Source: Phoebastria nigripes
Taxonomy: Eukaryota > Chordata > Aves > Procellariiformes > Diomedeidae
Assembly: GCA_035582835.1 (NCBI GenBank)
Contig: JAYKAV010002408.1
Span: forward strand, 725,145 to 789,144
Reading direction: 5' to 3'
DNA: 64,000 bases
The notes under the pieces were generated by a model. That model searched no databases and had not been told where the DNA came from. It saw nothing but the letters and a program-made list of their open reading frames with translations. The position numbers and the translations under genes were made by a program. Below, in pieces: positions 1 through 12,100 of the stretch; positions within the stretch are counted from its first letter, which is position 1, and each line of letters begins with the position of its first letter.

Positions 1-17
1 AATGCGCATGGTGTTTT

Positions 18-390
18 CATAGAATCATACAATCATAGAATGGCTTGGGTTGGAAGGGACCTTTAAAGATCATTTAGTCAACTCCCCCTGCCATGGACAG
101 GGACATCTTTCACTAGACCAGGTTGCTCAAAGCGCCATCCAATCTGACCTTGAACACTTCCAACGATGGGGCATCCACAATTTCTCTGCGCAACCTGTTC
201 CAGTGTCCCACCATCCTCATTGTGAAATATTTCTTCCTTTTATCTAATCTAAATCTACCCTCTTTCAGTTTAAAACCATTGCCCCTTGTCCTGTCACTAC
301 AGGCCAATCCCACTACGTCATTGATGAAGATATTAAATAGTATTGATCCCAGCAGGGACCCTTGAGTGACACCACTCATTACTGGGTTTT
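18..390 (-). mobile_element. CR1 LINE, internally deleted 3' fragment
   Basis: The left edge carries the reversed CR1 tail (tcatagaatcat... followed by 'ggttggaaggga'), so the element lies on the minus strand. Read on that strand, its protein starts in the reverse transcriptase block ([16 protein letters not shown], beside the usual [16 protein letters not shown]). It then jumps straight to the C-terminal tail ([39 protein letters not shown]). The block with the FADD catalytic motif and the segment after it are missing. The junction is near 303-318. By comparison with the long copy at 46800-49653, roughly 650 bp of the middle is gone. It is a dead copy. The element call is firm; the exact right boundary is uncertain by about 10 bp. 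Confidence 0.87.
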
Positions 391-1923
391 TGAGAGTGAA
401 AGCACTACTCCTTAGCTTGGGCCCAGGCATGAGCAGAACGCTCCCGTTCCAGTGGACCGATGAGGAACACACCTCCCCTTCCTGGGAGGGAACTTTGCAT
501 CCTGCAGTAGCTTCCCATGACCAACATCTGGCAGATATGTGAAATATGCAGTCCCTCTCAGAGTGCTCTATAGTCATTTCACATTAGTGATCTACTGCTG
601 GAGGAACACCAGCCTAAGTCCTGATTTAGCATAACTCTAAAGCACATACTTACTCTAAAGAGTTTTCATAATTTTCAGGAATTATCATAGTGCTTAAAGC
701 AATGTTAACTGCTTTGGCCAATCTGACTGCAGGAGTCGTAACTAAAGCTGACTCTTTAAATAGGCATACAGAAGAATACAGAAGAATTTGCCAGGAAGTC
801 AAGTGTTACTTTTGGGCATCTTTAAGACACATTATTGAGAAATCCTGCTTTCTTTTTCCAGATTGTAGATCATGAGATAGGTAGGACTCCCACAGTCAAA
901 TTTGCTAGAGCAGTTAACATTTCTTTAAGCACTATGATAATCCCTGAGATTATAAATACCCTTTACATTAAGATTACTAAAGTTCTTCTGTTATTGCACC
1001 TAAGACTGCACAGAAATGTGGGAACGGTAATAATGGAGTTTGCTGTTAGAATGAGGGAAGGAAGAGAACTCGATTTCACGCGGAATACCTAGCTTTCTGG
1101 ATAAAAAAGCTGCCTGTCCTTAAATGTCGGCATGACCATTCACAACATTTAAATTGGTGATTACTCCTAATCTGGTTGCAGAGGCAGCAGTTTGATCTTT
1201 CAGTAGCAGAAGATTTTGCTCTGGTGTGCATTCATTTGCAAACTGAAATTCCTCTCTGACACATTTTGTAATCTCAAACCAACACAGCCTGGAGGAGCAC
1301 AACAACTCTCCCACAGTTCCACAGTGACTTTGAAGCCCATTTTAAGATTGCAAACCTTCTTAGCCACGATCTTCAGGTAAATCATGAAGCTAGAATGAGC
1401 CTTTGCAGTATCAAAGAGAAGAGACTAGAATTGATTCTGACAATCTCTACTCTGTCATGCACTGTATATTTTTGTTTTTATGAAGCCATCAGAACTGTTT
1501 CTTCACTTTTGCATCAGAAAACGTAGGGTGTTCCATCAATTCAAAATCCAGGTCAGCTCACCGTGTCAGAGTCCCTTTTCATACCATCAAAAGTTACACA
1601 GTTTGCTCTCAATCCTTGACTTGGATTTGCTGAGCTGCAAAAACAGTCCAAGTATCAACATGACCTAAATGAAGAGTTCTGCCCCAAATATGCATAGAAA
1701 ATGCTGAACATAAATGAGGATGATTATTTTTGCTTTAAATGTTACAGATTATTGAAAAGGGTGTATATATCCAGACACCTATTAGTTAGGAACTGTTCAA
1801 ATGCCAAGAAAAGTAAAAATGACATGACCATCATGAATTCTGAAGGGAAAGAGAGAATGAGGTTTTAAAAAAAGACAATAACACTTAAATAGAGGTTTTC
1901 ATTTTGTTATAGTCTGAAATGGA
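391..1923. other. unique DNA, no gene recognised
   Basis: AT-rich sequence without a recognisable gene or repeat family. Short open frames of 60-85 residues occur on both strands (for example minus-strand 1120-1385 in two overlapping frames), but none resembles a family I know. I see no splice-bounded exon structure. Confidence 0.5.
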
Positions 1924-2133
1924 GTTCACCCAGAGGCATTCACTAAATTGGCACTAGATCATGAGAAAAGCAAACAGTTAGATCTCCCAGTACCCACTAA
2001 GGAAACAAGAGCTGCTATTAAATACCTTAGTGCTCAGAAAAGGCTCCTGGGGTTGACATCCTCTGCCTGTTTTGCATTTTCTGTAAAGATACTGTTTCTC
2101 CTAAACTCCTAAGATTAAACTCAGATTTTTAGT
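1924..2133 (+). mobile_element. probable ancient L1-like LINE relic (reverse transcriptase N-terminal part)
   Basis: Translation from about 1979 gives LDLPVPTKETRAAIKYLSAQK. After one base of frameshift near 2040 it continues APGVD, then later CKDTVSPKLLRLNSDF, ending at a stop near 2130. This follows the L1-type spacing P-I-x-x-x-E-x-x-x-A-I-x-x-L-x-x-x-K-(S/A)-P-G, followed by a D and later 'SPKLL'. The flanking reading GVHPEAFTKLALDHEKSKQ upstream is in frame. No catalytic block is seen. A further short reading near 2580-2660 (ADQISGLF) might be a continuation but is too weak to include. L1 copies are rare and old in birds, which fits the decay. Another LINE clade is possible. Confidence 0.5.
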
Positions 2134-3027
2134 ATACAGCCCCACTCGGACTGTTCATTGAACTGTTAAATATTTCTTAAAAAAACCCAGCCAGGATACA
2201 TTCAGCTGACTGAAAAAATAAAGAAAAGAAAAAAAAAAGAATCCATAACTTTTATAGAAAGATATGTGCTGTGTTTTTGCAGTAATATTGGATGCTATAA
2301 TGCAGAGTATTTTATATTCAGATTAATTTATTCAAATGTATAATTCTATGACTCTGTAACTGAATTCACAAGGGCAGCTTAAGCTGGAGAAGGCATTTTA
2401 CTATGTTGTAAAGGCAAAACCACCATGTTTTTAAATGTTTGGACTAGGAGCAAAATTTCACTGATCCCATTGTTGTATAATTACAGTAGAACAACAACTA
2501 ATATACGAGATTTATCTTCATAGGATACTTACCAAATTATCCTCTCTTTCACATTTCTTATTTACTCAGGAGGCACTGGATTTGGCAGTCAATTACAGGG
2601 TGGCTGATGTACTCAGGGCAGACCAGATTTCTGGTCTTTTTTTCACTGATTGTGTTCAAGTGACACCTTGCTGCTTCACTGCATCAGTATATCAAGTGGG
2701 TAAGGCGACTTTGTCCAACACTGTCTCTCTTGTCTGTGTACCAATCCAGCTGTGGCTACTACAGAAGATGCCAGAAAACAGCTAGTTAGAAATCAGGATC
2801 ATGAACCCAATAGTGAAAATAAATAGGGAAGGGGAGCTGGCAGGACTATGGACAAAGAAGATACAACAGAACAACATCTTGAACCATTCCAGTGGGATTC
2901 AGTTTCTTATCAGTGTTTGTCTCAAATTCTGAGTAATTCAGCAAAAAAGGGCGAATTTTCACACATACTTCCAGATATTAACATGCAGGAGATAAAAGGA
3001 GTTTTACAAAACTTTTTACAAATTTAC

Positions 3028-3046
3028 AAAAAAAAAAAAAAAAAAA
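3028..3046 (+). repeat. A19 homopolymer
   Basis: Uninterrupted run of 19 A followed by TTTT. It could be the poly(A) tail of an old retrocopy, but I recognise no parent sequence upstream and see no flanking duplication. Confidence 0.85.
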
Positions 3047-3409
3047 TTTTGCGCCTTTATTCTGTATTGAACGTGAAAATGTAAGTCTCACCTTGCTTTT
3101 TCCTGAACGTGATCTGCTCATCTCCAAACAGGAGGTATGTATTATCATTTAATACTCAGAGGAATTAAGTGTTTTGCATTTATACACCAGGGAAATTGAG
3201 ATGATTTTTATCAGATGTTCCAAATTACATTAGTAATAATAATAATGTCTTGCAGCATTATTTTATATAAAACTGTCCCCTCTTAGGACCAAATAAATAT
3301 TGTTCCTGACTAAAACACCACTGAGAAGGTTGCAGTAACTTTTGAGATATCCATACTTCCACATTCTGAATCTATTAAAATATAATACATTTGGGCTGAA
3401 TTTATTGCC

Positions 3410-3428
3410 TTTTTTTTTTTTTTTTTTT
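3410..3428 (+). repeat. T19 homopolymer
   Basis: Uninterrupted run of 19 T followed by ACAG. The pyrimidine tract plus AG resembles a splice acceptor on the plus strand, but no exon follows. Confidence 0.85.
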
Positions 3429-5814
3429 ACAGTGCAATGTACAAATATATATGTAGTGTAAAATTCTTTTTACAATAAATTACCTATGCCACTAATAACT
3501 TTAAAAAAGGTACATGTGAATTTTTGTTTTTATAAAAAAGTTTGCTCCAGTTTTACATCTGCTCTATCTTTCTGACTTGCAAATTAATGCATTTTAAACT
3601 CAAATAACAAACACATTTTTGGCCCTGAAATAGATTTTTGTGCCTAAATTCAGTAAGAAGATGTCTTGATGCACTGGTAAACTAANCAGAACAACAAAAG
3701 CAAAACAAAAAGTATACATAATGTGTTTCTTCATTATACCTACCAACATTTTGTCAAGAACAATTTGATTATTTACATTATTTAATCACCATCAACAAAT
3801 TCTACCATTTCATCTTAATCAGCGTGTCACCACTAGGAAAATGTACAATACTTAGAGCTAAAAAACATTAGCTAATTATCTAAAAGCACCAAAGTTAACC
3901 ATGTACCACCTTTTTATAATTTCAAATTACTTTCTTATTATTCTGTGACTGTGCATTTGAGTAGGCTAACAGAATATCAGTTTTCATCTAAGTAGCTTGA
4001 AATAGTTGTTTGTTTTGTGGGGNTTTTTTTAAATAAAAAAAGAAGTGAGATACAAGCTTTAAACCAGTTCATCTTTTNTGGAGAGTTCTACTTATGGATG
4101 TTTGTATACAGTAAGGACAAGTCACCTTATAGCAAATTGCTCTTTTTATGTGTGTATAAGGTTGTCTGCACATACAAAAAAAATCAGGAATCAATAACCG
4201 AGTCATCAAAATAATTAAAAATAGAATGTTTTAGCTCTGGGTATGACATTTTACTTAAACTGCATTTGTGGTGTGTGTAGATTAATGTTTTTTGTATATG
4301 GCTTGAATGTCTTCTTTTTCTGCTGTCATCTCTTAACGTTTGTGTGAAAATAGCCAAATAAAATATTAACTGTTTGCTGACAGCTTATTTAGGGTATTGT
4401 TTTAAAGTCTAGTTCAAAATAGATGTCTGCATACAGGATATGTATAAATGATATGTTCAAGAGAATAAAAATACCTTGTCTCTTTTGAATGCCTATATAT
4501 CATTTAATAGTTTGCTATGTTCCCAATTGTAAAATCTGAATAAACATTTACACCATTTGAAAGTATTAAAGTAGGCCGTATGAGGAAGCTGCTGTGGCTG
4601 TGAACAATACACTTTCTTCAATGTTCAGGGCAGAGATACAACCCGACCCATAAAATTAAAATACTATCTTACAGTCTCTCTTATTGCTCTTGACATANGT
4701 CCAGGCAAAAGGCAGAGAAAAGGCATGGATTAAGAAAATCACACCTTGCAGCATAATATACCNGAGCCCCTCTTAGACTATCAGGAGAAATTAATCACAT
4801 CAAAATGGTAAATCTAAAATCTTTATTTTAGATTCAAATTTAAAAAAAAAAANATCTTCAGAGTCTAATTTTAGGTTCTTTAGATTCTAATTCTAGAGAG
4901 TCTTGAGTCCCTCAGCTGACTTCAATAACTACAACACTACATAAAGAGAACAGCTATAGTTCAGCAATCGAGTGTTTTAAGTAAGTTACTACCTCGAGGT
5001 GAGCAAAAATCCATGTGGTTCTTGGAGGAGTAGTGCAATACATAATTTGCAAAATAGTTNCAACATTCTCTGTAGAGGTTTAGAATATTTACAAAGCAGT
5101 CCTCCAGGGGAAGAAAATTAAAAGAAAATAAGTGCAGGAAGAAGTAGAACTATATGATAACTAATGCCAACAAAGAGACTAAAAACATCTGCAGTTGCAA
5201 AGAAACTCCCAGAAAGTGAACATTTTTCCTGAAGATTAAAGGAATCTCTTCAGCAGTGAAAACAGAAGCATTTTCACTATAAGCTCAGAAATGTCTTTCT
5301 AACTAACAAAGAACGCTTCTTTACTTCTCCTCACATCGCAAACTTGCCTAGCTGCTGAAAAAGTAAAAGCACTGACTTGTCTGAGCCTGACAAGACTGGA
5401 CTGAGGAATGTGAGATGTAAGATGTTTGCTTGGAAGCTGCCTGAGATGGGTACTATGTTGTAGAGAAAGGAAGGAGTCTGGAGAAGGCTCGGTCATTGTT
5501 CTGAGGAGGATGGTACAGGAGAGGAAGGCTAGAGACAAAAAAGGAAAAAGGGTACAACCTATTACTATCTCTGTATCTATCTAGTGCCTCATACCACCTC
5601 TTATGACATTAATTGTGTATCTTTTAACTGAGATAAACAGTAAGTTTTTAGCAGACTTAATCCAATTTCTAAAATGTCTCCTTTTTTCCTCTTTAGAAGA
5701 GAGAGCAGTGCCTCAAGACGCTGCTTGACTTGGGCTTTCACCGTTGTTGTGTGTCGATTTTACCAATACCTTCCATGGATTCAAATACATCACAAGTATG
5801 AAAGGAGAGTCATT

Positions 5815-5819
5815 GTGAT
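5815..5819. repeat. left target-site duplication of LTR A
   Basis: GTGAT immediately before the LTR start; its partner at 6604-6608 is GCGAT. The single difference is a C/T at a CpG, as expected from deamination of an originally perfect 5-bp duplication. Confidence 0.65.
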
Positions 5820-6603
5820 TGTTGTGGATTAACCTTGGACGGCTGCCAGACACCCACCCAGTCACACCCTTATTCCCCCTCCTCAAGAGGACAGAAGGAG
5901 AGAATAAGATGGAAAAGCTCATGGGTACAGATAAAGACAGAGAGATCACTTGCCATTTACGGTCAAGGGCAAAACAGACTCGACTTGGGGAAAATTAATC
6001 TATTGCCAATTAAAAATAGAGTAGGATGATGAGAAAAAAAGCCAAAACTTAAAACACCTTCTGCCCACATTCTCTTCGTCCCAGGCTCACCTTCACCCCT
6101 TCACTCCTGACTCCTCTACCTCCTCCCCACGGAGCAGCACAGGGGGATGGGGAATGGGGGCTGTGGTCAGTCCACAACAGCTCCTCTCTGCCGCTCCTTC
6201 CTCCTCACACTTTTCCCGGCTCCGGCCCGGGGCCTTCCCAGGGGCTGCAGGGAAACACCTGCCCCGCCGGGGTCCCCCCCGGGGCCGCAGGGCCATCTCT
6301 GCNGGGGCNCCTGGAGCACCTCCTCCCCTCCCCCTGCTCTCCCCTCGGGGCTCGCAGGGCTGTTCCTCACACTGTTTCCCTCCGCCCTGGCTGCCGGGCA
6401 GCGTTTTGCCCTTTCTTCCCCAGGCTTTCCCCGAGGCGCCCGCCCGTGGCTGAGGGGCTCAGCTGTGCCCTGCGGTGGGGCCGTTGGGGCCGGCTGGAAC
6501 CGGCCCCTGTGTCCGGCGCGGGGCAGCCCCGGCCGCGCCTCACGGGGGCCNCCCCTGCAGCCCCCCCAGTGCTGCCAGCACCTTGACATGTAAATCCAGT
6601 ANA
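5820..6603 (-). mobile_element. solo LTR 'A' of an endogenous retrovirus, GC-rich U3
   Basis: On the plus strand it begins TGTTGTGGATTAACC and ends ...TCCAGTANA, so in sense orientation it runs from TNTACTGG to ...AATCCACAACA. The sense 5' two thirds (plus 6160-6595) is extremely GC- and CpG-rich, while the sense 3' part (5820-6060) is AT-richer. It includes 'atgggtacagataaagacag', which matches the 3' module of LTRs D and E. No gag, pol or env flanks it, so it is a solo LTR. The 5-bp duplication (GTGAT/GCGAT) suggests an ERVL-like integrase. Long open frames on both strands here reflect lack of stops in GC-rich DNA. LTR B at 38488-39011 is a near-identical inverted partner in the core. Confidence 0.85.
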
Positions 6604-6608
6604 GCGAT
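6604..6608. repeat. right target-site duplication of LTR A
   Basis: GCGAT directly after the LTR end. It matches GTGAT at 5815-5819 with one CpG-type transition. Confidence 0.65.
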
Positions 6609-8146
6609 AAATCCTATGTAAAGGCTTATAGACAGTTAGATTAAAAGGTATAAAAGAAAAAACAGCAATAGAAACTGAGGAAGCTGCTAAAAAAGGAAGA
6701 AATCTATGATAAAAAAGAATGGTGTGTAGATCATCATAGAACCTTAAAAGTTAATTTAAAGAATTTTCAAAAGTACTTAATGTAGAAAGAGAAAGTTAGA
6801 AGAGAGAAGCAGAGAATGAAAACAAGAAAACATGATGTTTTATTACTTTATGAAAGCAGCTATGTCATCAGTTTAGAGCCTGTGCCTGTTCCTCATTTCT
6901 AGCTTTTTTCAAAATTCACAAATTTCAGTAGTGTTCAAAATACTAAAACAGCCTTCATAACTTGTCCAATGACCTAGTCCATAAAGACACTGTTATCAGT
7001 CAATAAATGACAGATGAGTACCAAAGCCCCGGAGTGAGGTCTCCAGTGCGATGCGGGAATCTCATTTGGAGTTTCTCCAAGGAGCCAGGGATAAGTCTCC
7101 AAAATGATATACACCAAACTGGGAGAGTTAAGTAGTTATTGTCCTTGTACCAGTTGCCTTTGTCTAAAGAGCTTTTGAATGAGGAACTTCTGCTACCACA
7201 TGATGGTTTGCACACCATTTTCAAAGATTTTCTTTTTTTCATGAAAAAAATCTTTGAATCACAGTAAGCATGCTGTGCACATTGTAGGTTTAAAAGTATT
7301 TCAGAAATCAGAGTTGTGTAAAATATTAGACTACTACTAGGCTTCATGTCACACCCCTAGCAGAGCCAAATGCCTTCATTACTCTGGGTGGCACAGCACC
7401 ATGTAGAGGCCCACAGTGAAGAAATCCTAAGCCAACACAAACCCACACTGGTACACCCTCACAGTATAGTAGAGCTCAAGCTTGAGACTCAAAGGCAGTA
7501 ACACCATCTCGGAAAGATATTCAGATGAAAACAATGAACTTGTAAATTATGGGATTTAGAAATCTCACACTGTTCAGTTGTATGTGGCTTGAAAGATGTT
7601 AAGAACATTTTTAAATTGTCTAAAATGGATTCTATTTTTTAATAGAGGAAGATATTATGAATATTTGGTTTGATGTCTTGTTGTCTTCTGGAAACTCCAG
7701 TGTTGCTCTCTGGGAAATAAGTATTTCTTTCATATGAAAACTCGTAAATTGTTCAGTTTTAATCCCAGAAAGTCATAAACCACAAAACATTAAAGTCATC
7801 CTCAAAATGAATTTTGCTTCTAATGAGCTTACTTTCAGCTGTGTTTCCAGAAGGATTGACAGCATAGTGGGATAAGGTCATGGAAAAGAAAGAAACAGAG
7901 TTTGTTTCTAATGAATTTTAATTCTAATTCTAGTTTTAAAGGTATTCTAATAAATACCATTGAAGGTATTCATGGGATACAAGTTAGAGATGGATTAATG
8001 GTGAGAGGACAGTAAGTATAAACAGTGTATGAAAAAGCTACTTATAGAACTTGTAATACATTGTGCGTAATTAAAAGAAAAAAGACTGTGCAAATCTTTA
8101 TTCTACTGAAAATACTTTAAATTGTTTTCTGGATATTTATTACAGT
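6609..8146. other. AT-rich unique DNA, no gene recognised
   Basis: No recognised repeat or gene. A 115-residue minus-strand open frame (7000-7347) has no similarity that I can name and no supporting signals. Confidence 0.5.
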
Positions 8147-9188
8147 ATAGAATCATAGAATCATAGAATAATTAAGGTTGGAAAAGACCTCCAAGATCAT
8201 TGAGTCCAACCGTCAACCCAACACCACCATGCCCACTAAACCATGTCCCTAAGCGCCACATCTACANNTCTTTTACATACCTCCAGGGATGGGGACTCCA
8301 CCACTTCCCTGGGCAGCCTGTTCCAATGCTTAACCACTCTTTCAGTAAAGAAATTTTTCCTAATGTCCAACCTAAACCTCCCCTGGTGCAACTTGAGGCC
8401 ATTTCCTCTCCTCCTATCACTTGTTACTTGGGAAAAGAGACCAACACCCATCTCGCTACAACCTCCTTTCAGGGAGTTGTTAGAGAGTGATAAGGTCTCC
8501 CCTCAGCCTCCTCTTCTCCAGACTAAACAGTCCCAGTTCCCTCAGCCGCTCCTTATAAGACTTGCTCTCCAGATCCTTCACCAGCTTCGTTGCCCTTCTT
8601 TGGACACGCTCCAGCACCTCAATGTCCTTCTTGTAGTGAGGGGCCCAAAACTGAACACAGTATTCGAGGTGNGGCCTCACCAGTGCNGAGTACAGGGGNA
8701 CNATCACTTCCCTACTCCTGCTGGCCACACTATTTCTGATACAGGCCAGGATGCTATGGGCCTTCTTGGCCACCTGGGCACACTGGCTGGCTCATATTCA
8801 GCCGGCTGTCAGCCAGCACCCCCAGGTACTTTTCCGACAGGCAGCTTTCCAGCCACTCTTCCCCAAGCCTGTAGCGTTGCATGGGGTTGTTGTGGCCNAA
8901 GTGCAGGACCCGGCACTTGGCCTTGTTGAACCTCATGCAGTTGGCCTCAGCCCATCGATCCAGCCTGTCCAGGTCCCTCTGCAGAGCCTTCCTACCCTCG
9001 AGCAGATCGACACTCCCACCCAGCTTGGTGTCGTCTGCAAACTTACTGAGGGAGCACTCAATCCCCTCGTCCAGATCATTGATAAAGATATTGAACAAGA
9101 CTGGCCCCAAAACTGAGCTCTGGGGAACACCGCTCGTGACCGGCCACCAACTGGATTTAACTCCGTTNNNNNNAANTCTCTGGGCCTA
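8147..9188 (-). mobile_element. CR1 LINE, 5'-truncated, about 1 kb
   Basis: The plus strand starts with three reversed octamer tail units and 'attaaggttggaaaagacc', the typical CR1 3' end, so the element is on the minus strand. It contains the second half of ORF2 and the 3' UTR. The copy is 5'-truncated inside the reverse transcriptase near 9188, where an N run (9167-9176) covers about nine bases. Sequence beyond the Ns (tctctgggcc) still aligns with the copy at 48600, after which similarity stops. Sequence identity to the 46800-49653 copy is high, so it belongs to the same or a close subfamily. Confidence 0.93.
8236..9170 (-). pseudogene. CR1 ORF2 fragment (reverse transcriptase C-terminal half)
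   Basis: Minus-strand translation shows, in order, [29 protein letters not shown] with the FADD catalytic motif intact, NMSQPV, then after a frame change [37 protein letters not shown] and [10 protein letters not shown], and after another the tail [29 protein letters not shown]. It lacks the endonuclease and the N-terminal half of the reverse transcriptase, and it has at least two frameshifts. It cannot make an active enzyme. Confidence 0.88.
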
Positions 9189-12100
9189 TGGTTATTTGGA
9201 AAACGGAAACCATTTGAAATCCAACATTTTAATTGTTTCTTAAACAAAGCACACATATAATTAATCTGTTTTTTTTTTTTTTTTAAGAAATGGCAAAAAA
9301 AAAGTCCTATACAAATGATAATTATAATATTACATTCTGGTTATGTATAGCCCAGCTAAGTAAACCGAAAGACATCAAGTTTGAAATTCCAGTTCTGTTG
9401 AAAGGGAGATTTTGTACTTTTATATTTATGTATTTGGAAAAGACTTCAAATTCGTCATTTTCTGGTTAACTGATGGAATTTATTTTAGCATTTTTCTTAA
9501 ATTGTAGCTGGAATTTTCAAAGGTGCTGAAGAAAGATACATACCCATTGAGGTTTAGAGTTCACCCCTAACTTGTACAGGGTCCTTTGAAATTCCTGTCT
9601 GTAGATACTATAGAATTTTGTCTGCAGATATCATGGAAGTCCTGGTGAGATCTTGAAAACCAAAATCCTCACAGTCATCTCATCATAAAGCTCCATACTT
9701 TAGAAAGAAATTTATGTTTTTACCTGGGAAAACAGGGAATTAAAGGAGTTGAAAGTCTAACCGCTGATTGAAGGGTGTTTTTACAAAGGACAGTGGAAAT
9801 GGCATTTGTGTGAGTGCTACATGAAGGGGTCCATACATATTGCCATTTCAAGGCAGCAATCATGGTAAATCAATACACGGTTTGAAAGAGCTGGGAAAAG
9901 GAGGGGGAGTAGTCAAATGACATCTACAGAAACGGGAATATTAAATTTAATCTGCAGCTGTAACTCTTGTGGGAATTTATGGTAAGAAACAGCAGTAATT
10001 ATTAAAAAGGCTTTGTAGAGTGTGGGATTACTTTGAATGAAAAAATGATTATGTTGGTGGAATAAGCACACTGAATTTCACAGCATAATGTAAGCTGTCA
10101 GGTTTCTGTTATTTATTTATTTATTTGGTTTGTTGTTTAAAATAATTCTCTTTGCACTCATTTCCAATAATAATTTAGTAAATTTTATTTCATCTAGCTT
10201 TTGCTGTGTTTTAGTAAAGCCAATACAATAAATGCAGGTTTGCCATCATTTCCTTTATAGAGTACTGTTTTCAATTGCTTATAACTCAAGTGAACAGAAA
10301 AGGAAACATTCTTCACTCTGACTTCACGTACTGTGCAAATAGGTTTTTGACTAGCAAGGGCCTTCATCTTGTGGTCTCTGTTTGCAGTTGTGCTTTCTCA
10401 GTCACTTGTGCATTTGCTTTTACTGTACACAAGAGTGTTTTAATGATAGACATACACACATAAAACTGCTAGCATCCTCCTTGCACATGTAANAATCTAC
10501 AGACAAAAAAGTAAGCAAGGTCAAGAACTGAGTTATAGATGTATGTACACGTGAATAAAATTCTTACTTACAAAAATTGGTGTGAAAGATCAGTGAAATT
10601 TTCAGAAGAAAGTAATAATTTGCTATGTTTTCCTCTACCAGTTTTAAGTTAGCCGTAGAACTTCTGTTTTATTTTCAGGATGTGCCGAGGACTAAGTATC
10701 TGAAAATCAGCTACTGAAAATTAAGAACACTTTATTGCTCATACTTTCTTTAAACAATCCTAGCTGAAATTTTTAATAGGCAAATTCTGTTGTTGCTTTG
10801 GCATTAGAAATGTTAGACTCAGGTAAGGAAGACATAAATCAGCATTACCTTGAATCTTCATGAATAGAATGATTTGCTAAATCTTTACAAAAGTTAAGAG
10901 TAAGAATGAGCATGGTCCACAAATGTATTACCTTAATGAAGTGACAAACATTTCACCATTGTGTCAGGACTCTTCTTCATAGAGCTAAATATACTGAATA
11001 GGCAGGAAGTGAGCAAAATTCTGATTTGGCACCATTTAACAGGTCCCTAGAAGTATTGAGGACAAATTTGACCAATGAACCATGTAAAGCAGCCTGAAGA
11101 CTGATGTATTTCTTCTTTCGTGAGCCAGATCCTGGAAGTTATTGCATTATTCACAACCTTACCCATGAGACCTGGAATCCTGTCACAGAGAAAAACTAAG
11201 TTGGTTTGATATAAGTTGTCTTTATGGGCAATTATTTATTTCCTAATTATATTTTAGATGCTTAAAATAGTGTGAATACTTGTTCCAGTATTTTTCTGGT
11301 TTTTAAAACTGAACTGTCTAAATCACTTGTACCAGAGTTAGTTAGGAATTAATATCTCTTTGGCTCCTCCTTTTCTCTTGCTATAAAAAAAAGGAATGAT
11401 GTTTTCCTTTTCCAGTCTTCTTGATTAATACAGTTAATCTGATCACACCAGTTCTCACTTCTGTTAATGAATGAAGTTGGACAGCAGACCAATGTATGGA
11501 ATAGGCATCAACCTTAAACATAAACATTGCAAATATGAAGAAGGAATAGATTTGGAAGTAAAGACTGCTTCTTTGATGNTTAAGAATAACATGTATGATA
11601 AATGTGCATAGGAATCACGATTGAAAATGGCAAGCAGTAGATATTAGTAATTTATTAACCCAGATTTTTAAAAATAGTAAAAATTGCCTGTAATAAACAT
11701 TTAAGTCAGATGCAACAAAAATTCTGTCTAAAGGGTGTGCATGTCTCTGAGTTAAGAACAAATGTACACTGATTATCTTCCCATTGTACCAAGAAATAGA
11801 GGCTTGGGACCATGAGACATTTTCTTATCAATGAGTATTTCCCCAAAATGACAATGAGTATTTCCCCCCCAAAAAACAGCTTACGAAACTCTTTAATAAA
11901 TACTGGGGAAAAATAAAGGATTATGAAAAAACCCTAATTTTTGGCACACAAAATGTGATTACAGTTAAACAAGATGCAGAGTAATAATCTAATGTACGGA
12001 AACCTTCTGCCAGTTGCCTAATAGTTGCCAGTAGATGACGAAGGAAGGAAGGAAGGTGAGCAAAATGTGCTACTGAGGCTTTCCTTTGCACAACCACCGC

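Larger units (their letters stand above)
2134..5814. other. AT-rich unique DNA with homopolymer runs
   Basis: No gene recognised. The stretch is very AT-rich around 3200-4900, with several single Ns. An open frame at 2848-3084 runs into a 19-base A tract that yields a lysine run, and it has no recognisable family. No retroelement boundary was recognised. Confidence 0.5.

Noticed and set aside
1120..1385. Overlapping minus-strand open frames that look superficially protein-like
   Set aside because: Two frames over the same bases, neither matching a family I know, with no convincing splice sites.
2848..3084. 78-residue open frame ending in a lysine run, as a possible retrocopy with poly(A)
   Set aside because: No parent gene recognised, the A19 tract lies inside the frame and there are no flanking duplications. 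Not enough to call a processed pseudogene.
6147..6593. Open frames of 100-148 residues on both strands in LTR A
   Set aside because: Both strands are open at once because the DNA is GC-rich and stop-poor. The translations are low-complexity Ala/Gly/Pro/Arg and the region is an LTR.
7000..7347. 115-residue minus-strand open frame
   Set aside because: No recognised domain, AT-rich surroundings and no start, splice or conservation evidence.
8751..9243. Open frames on the plus strand across the CR1 at 8147-9188
   Set aside because: They are the antisense of the reverse transcriptase relic, a usual effect of coding-like composition. The same holds for antisense frames in the copies at 16350, 20505 and 46800.
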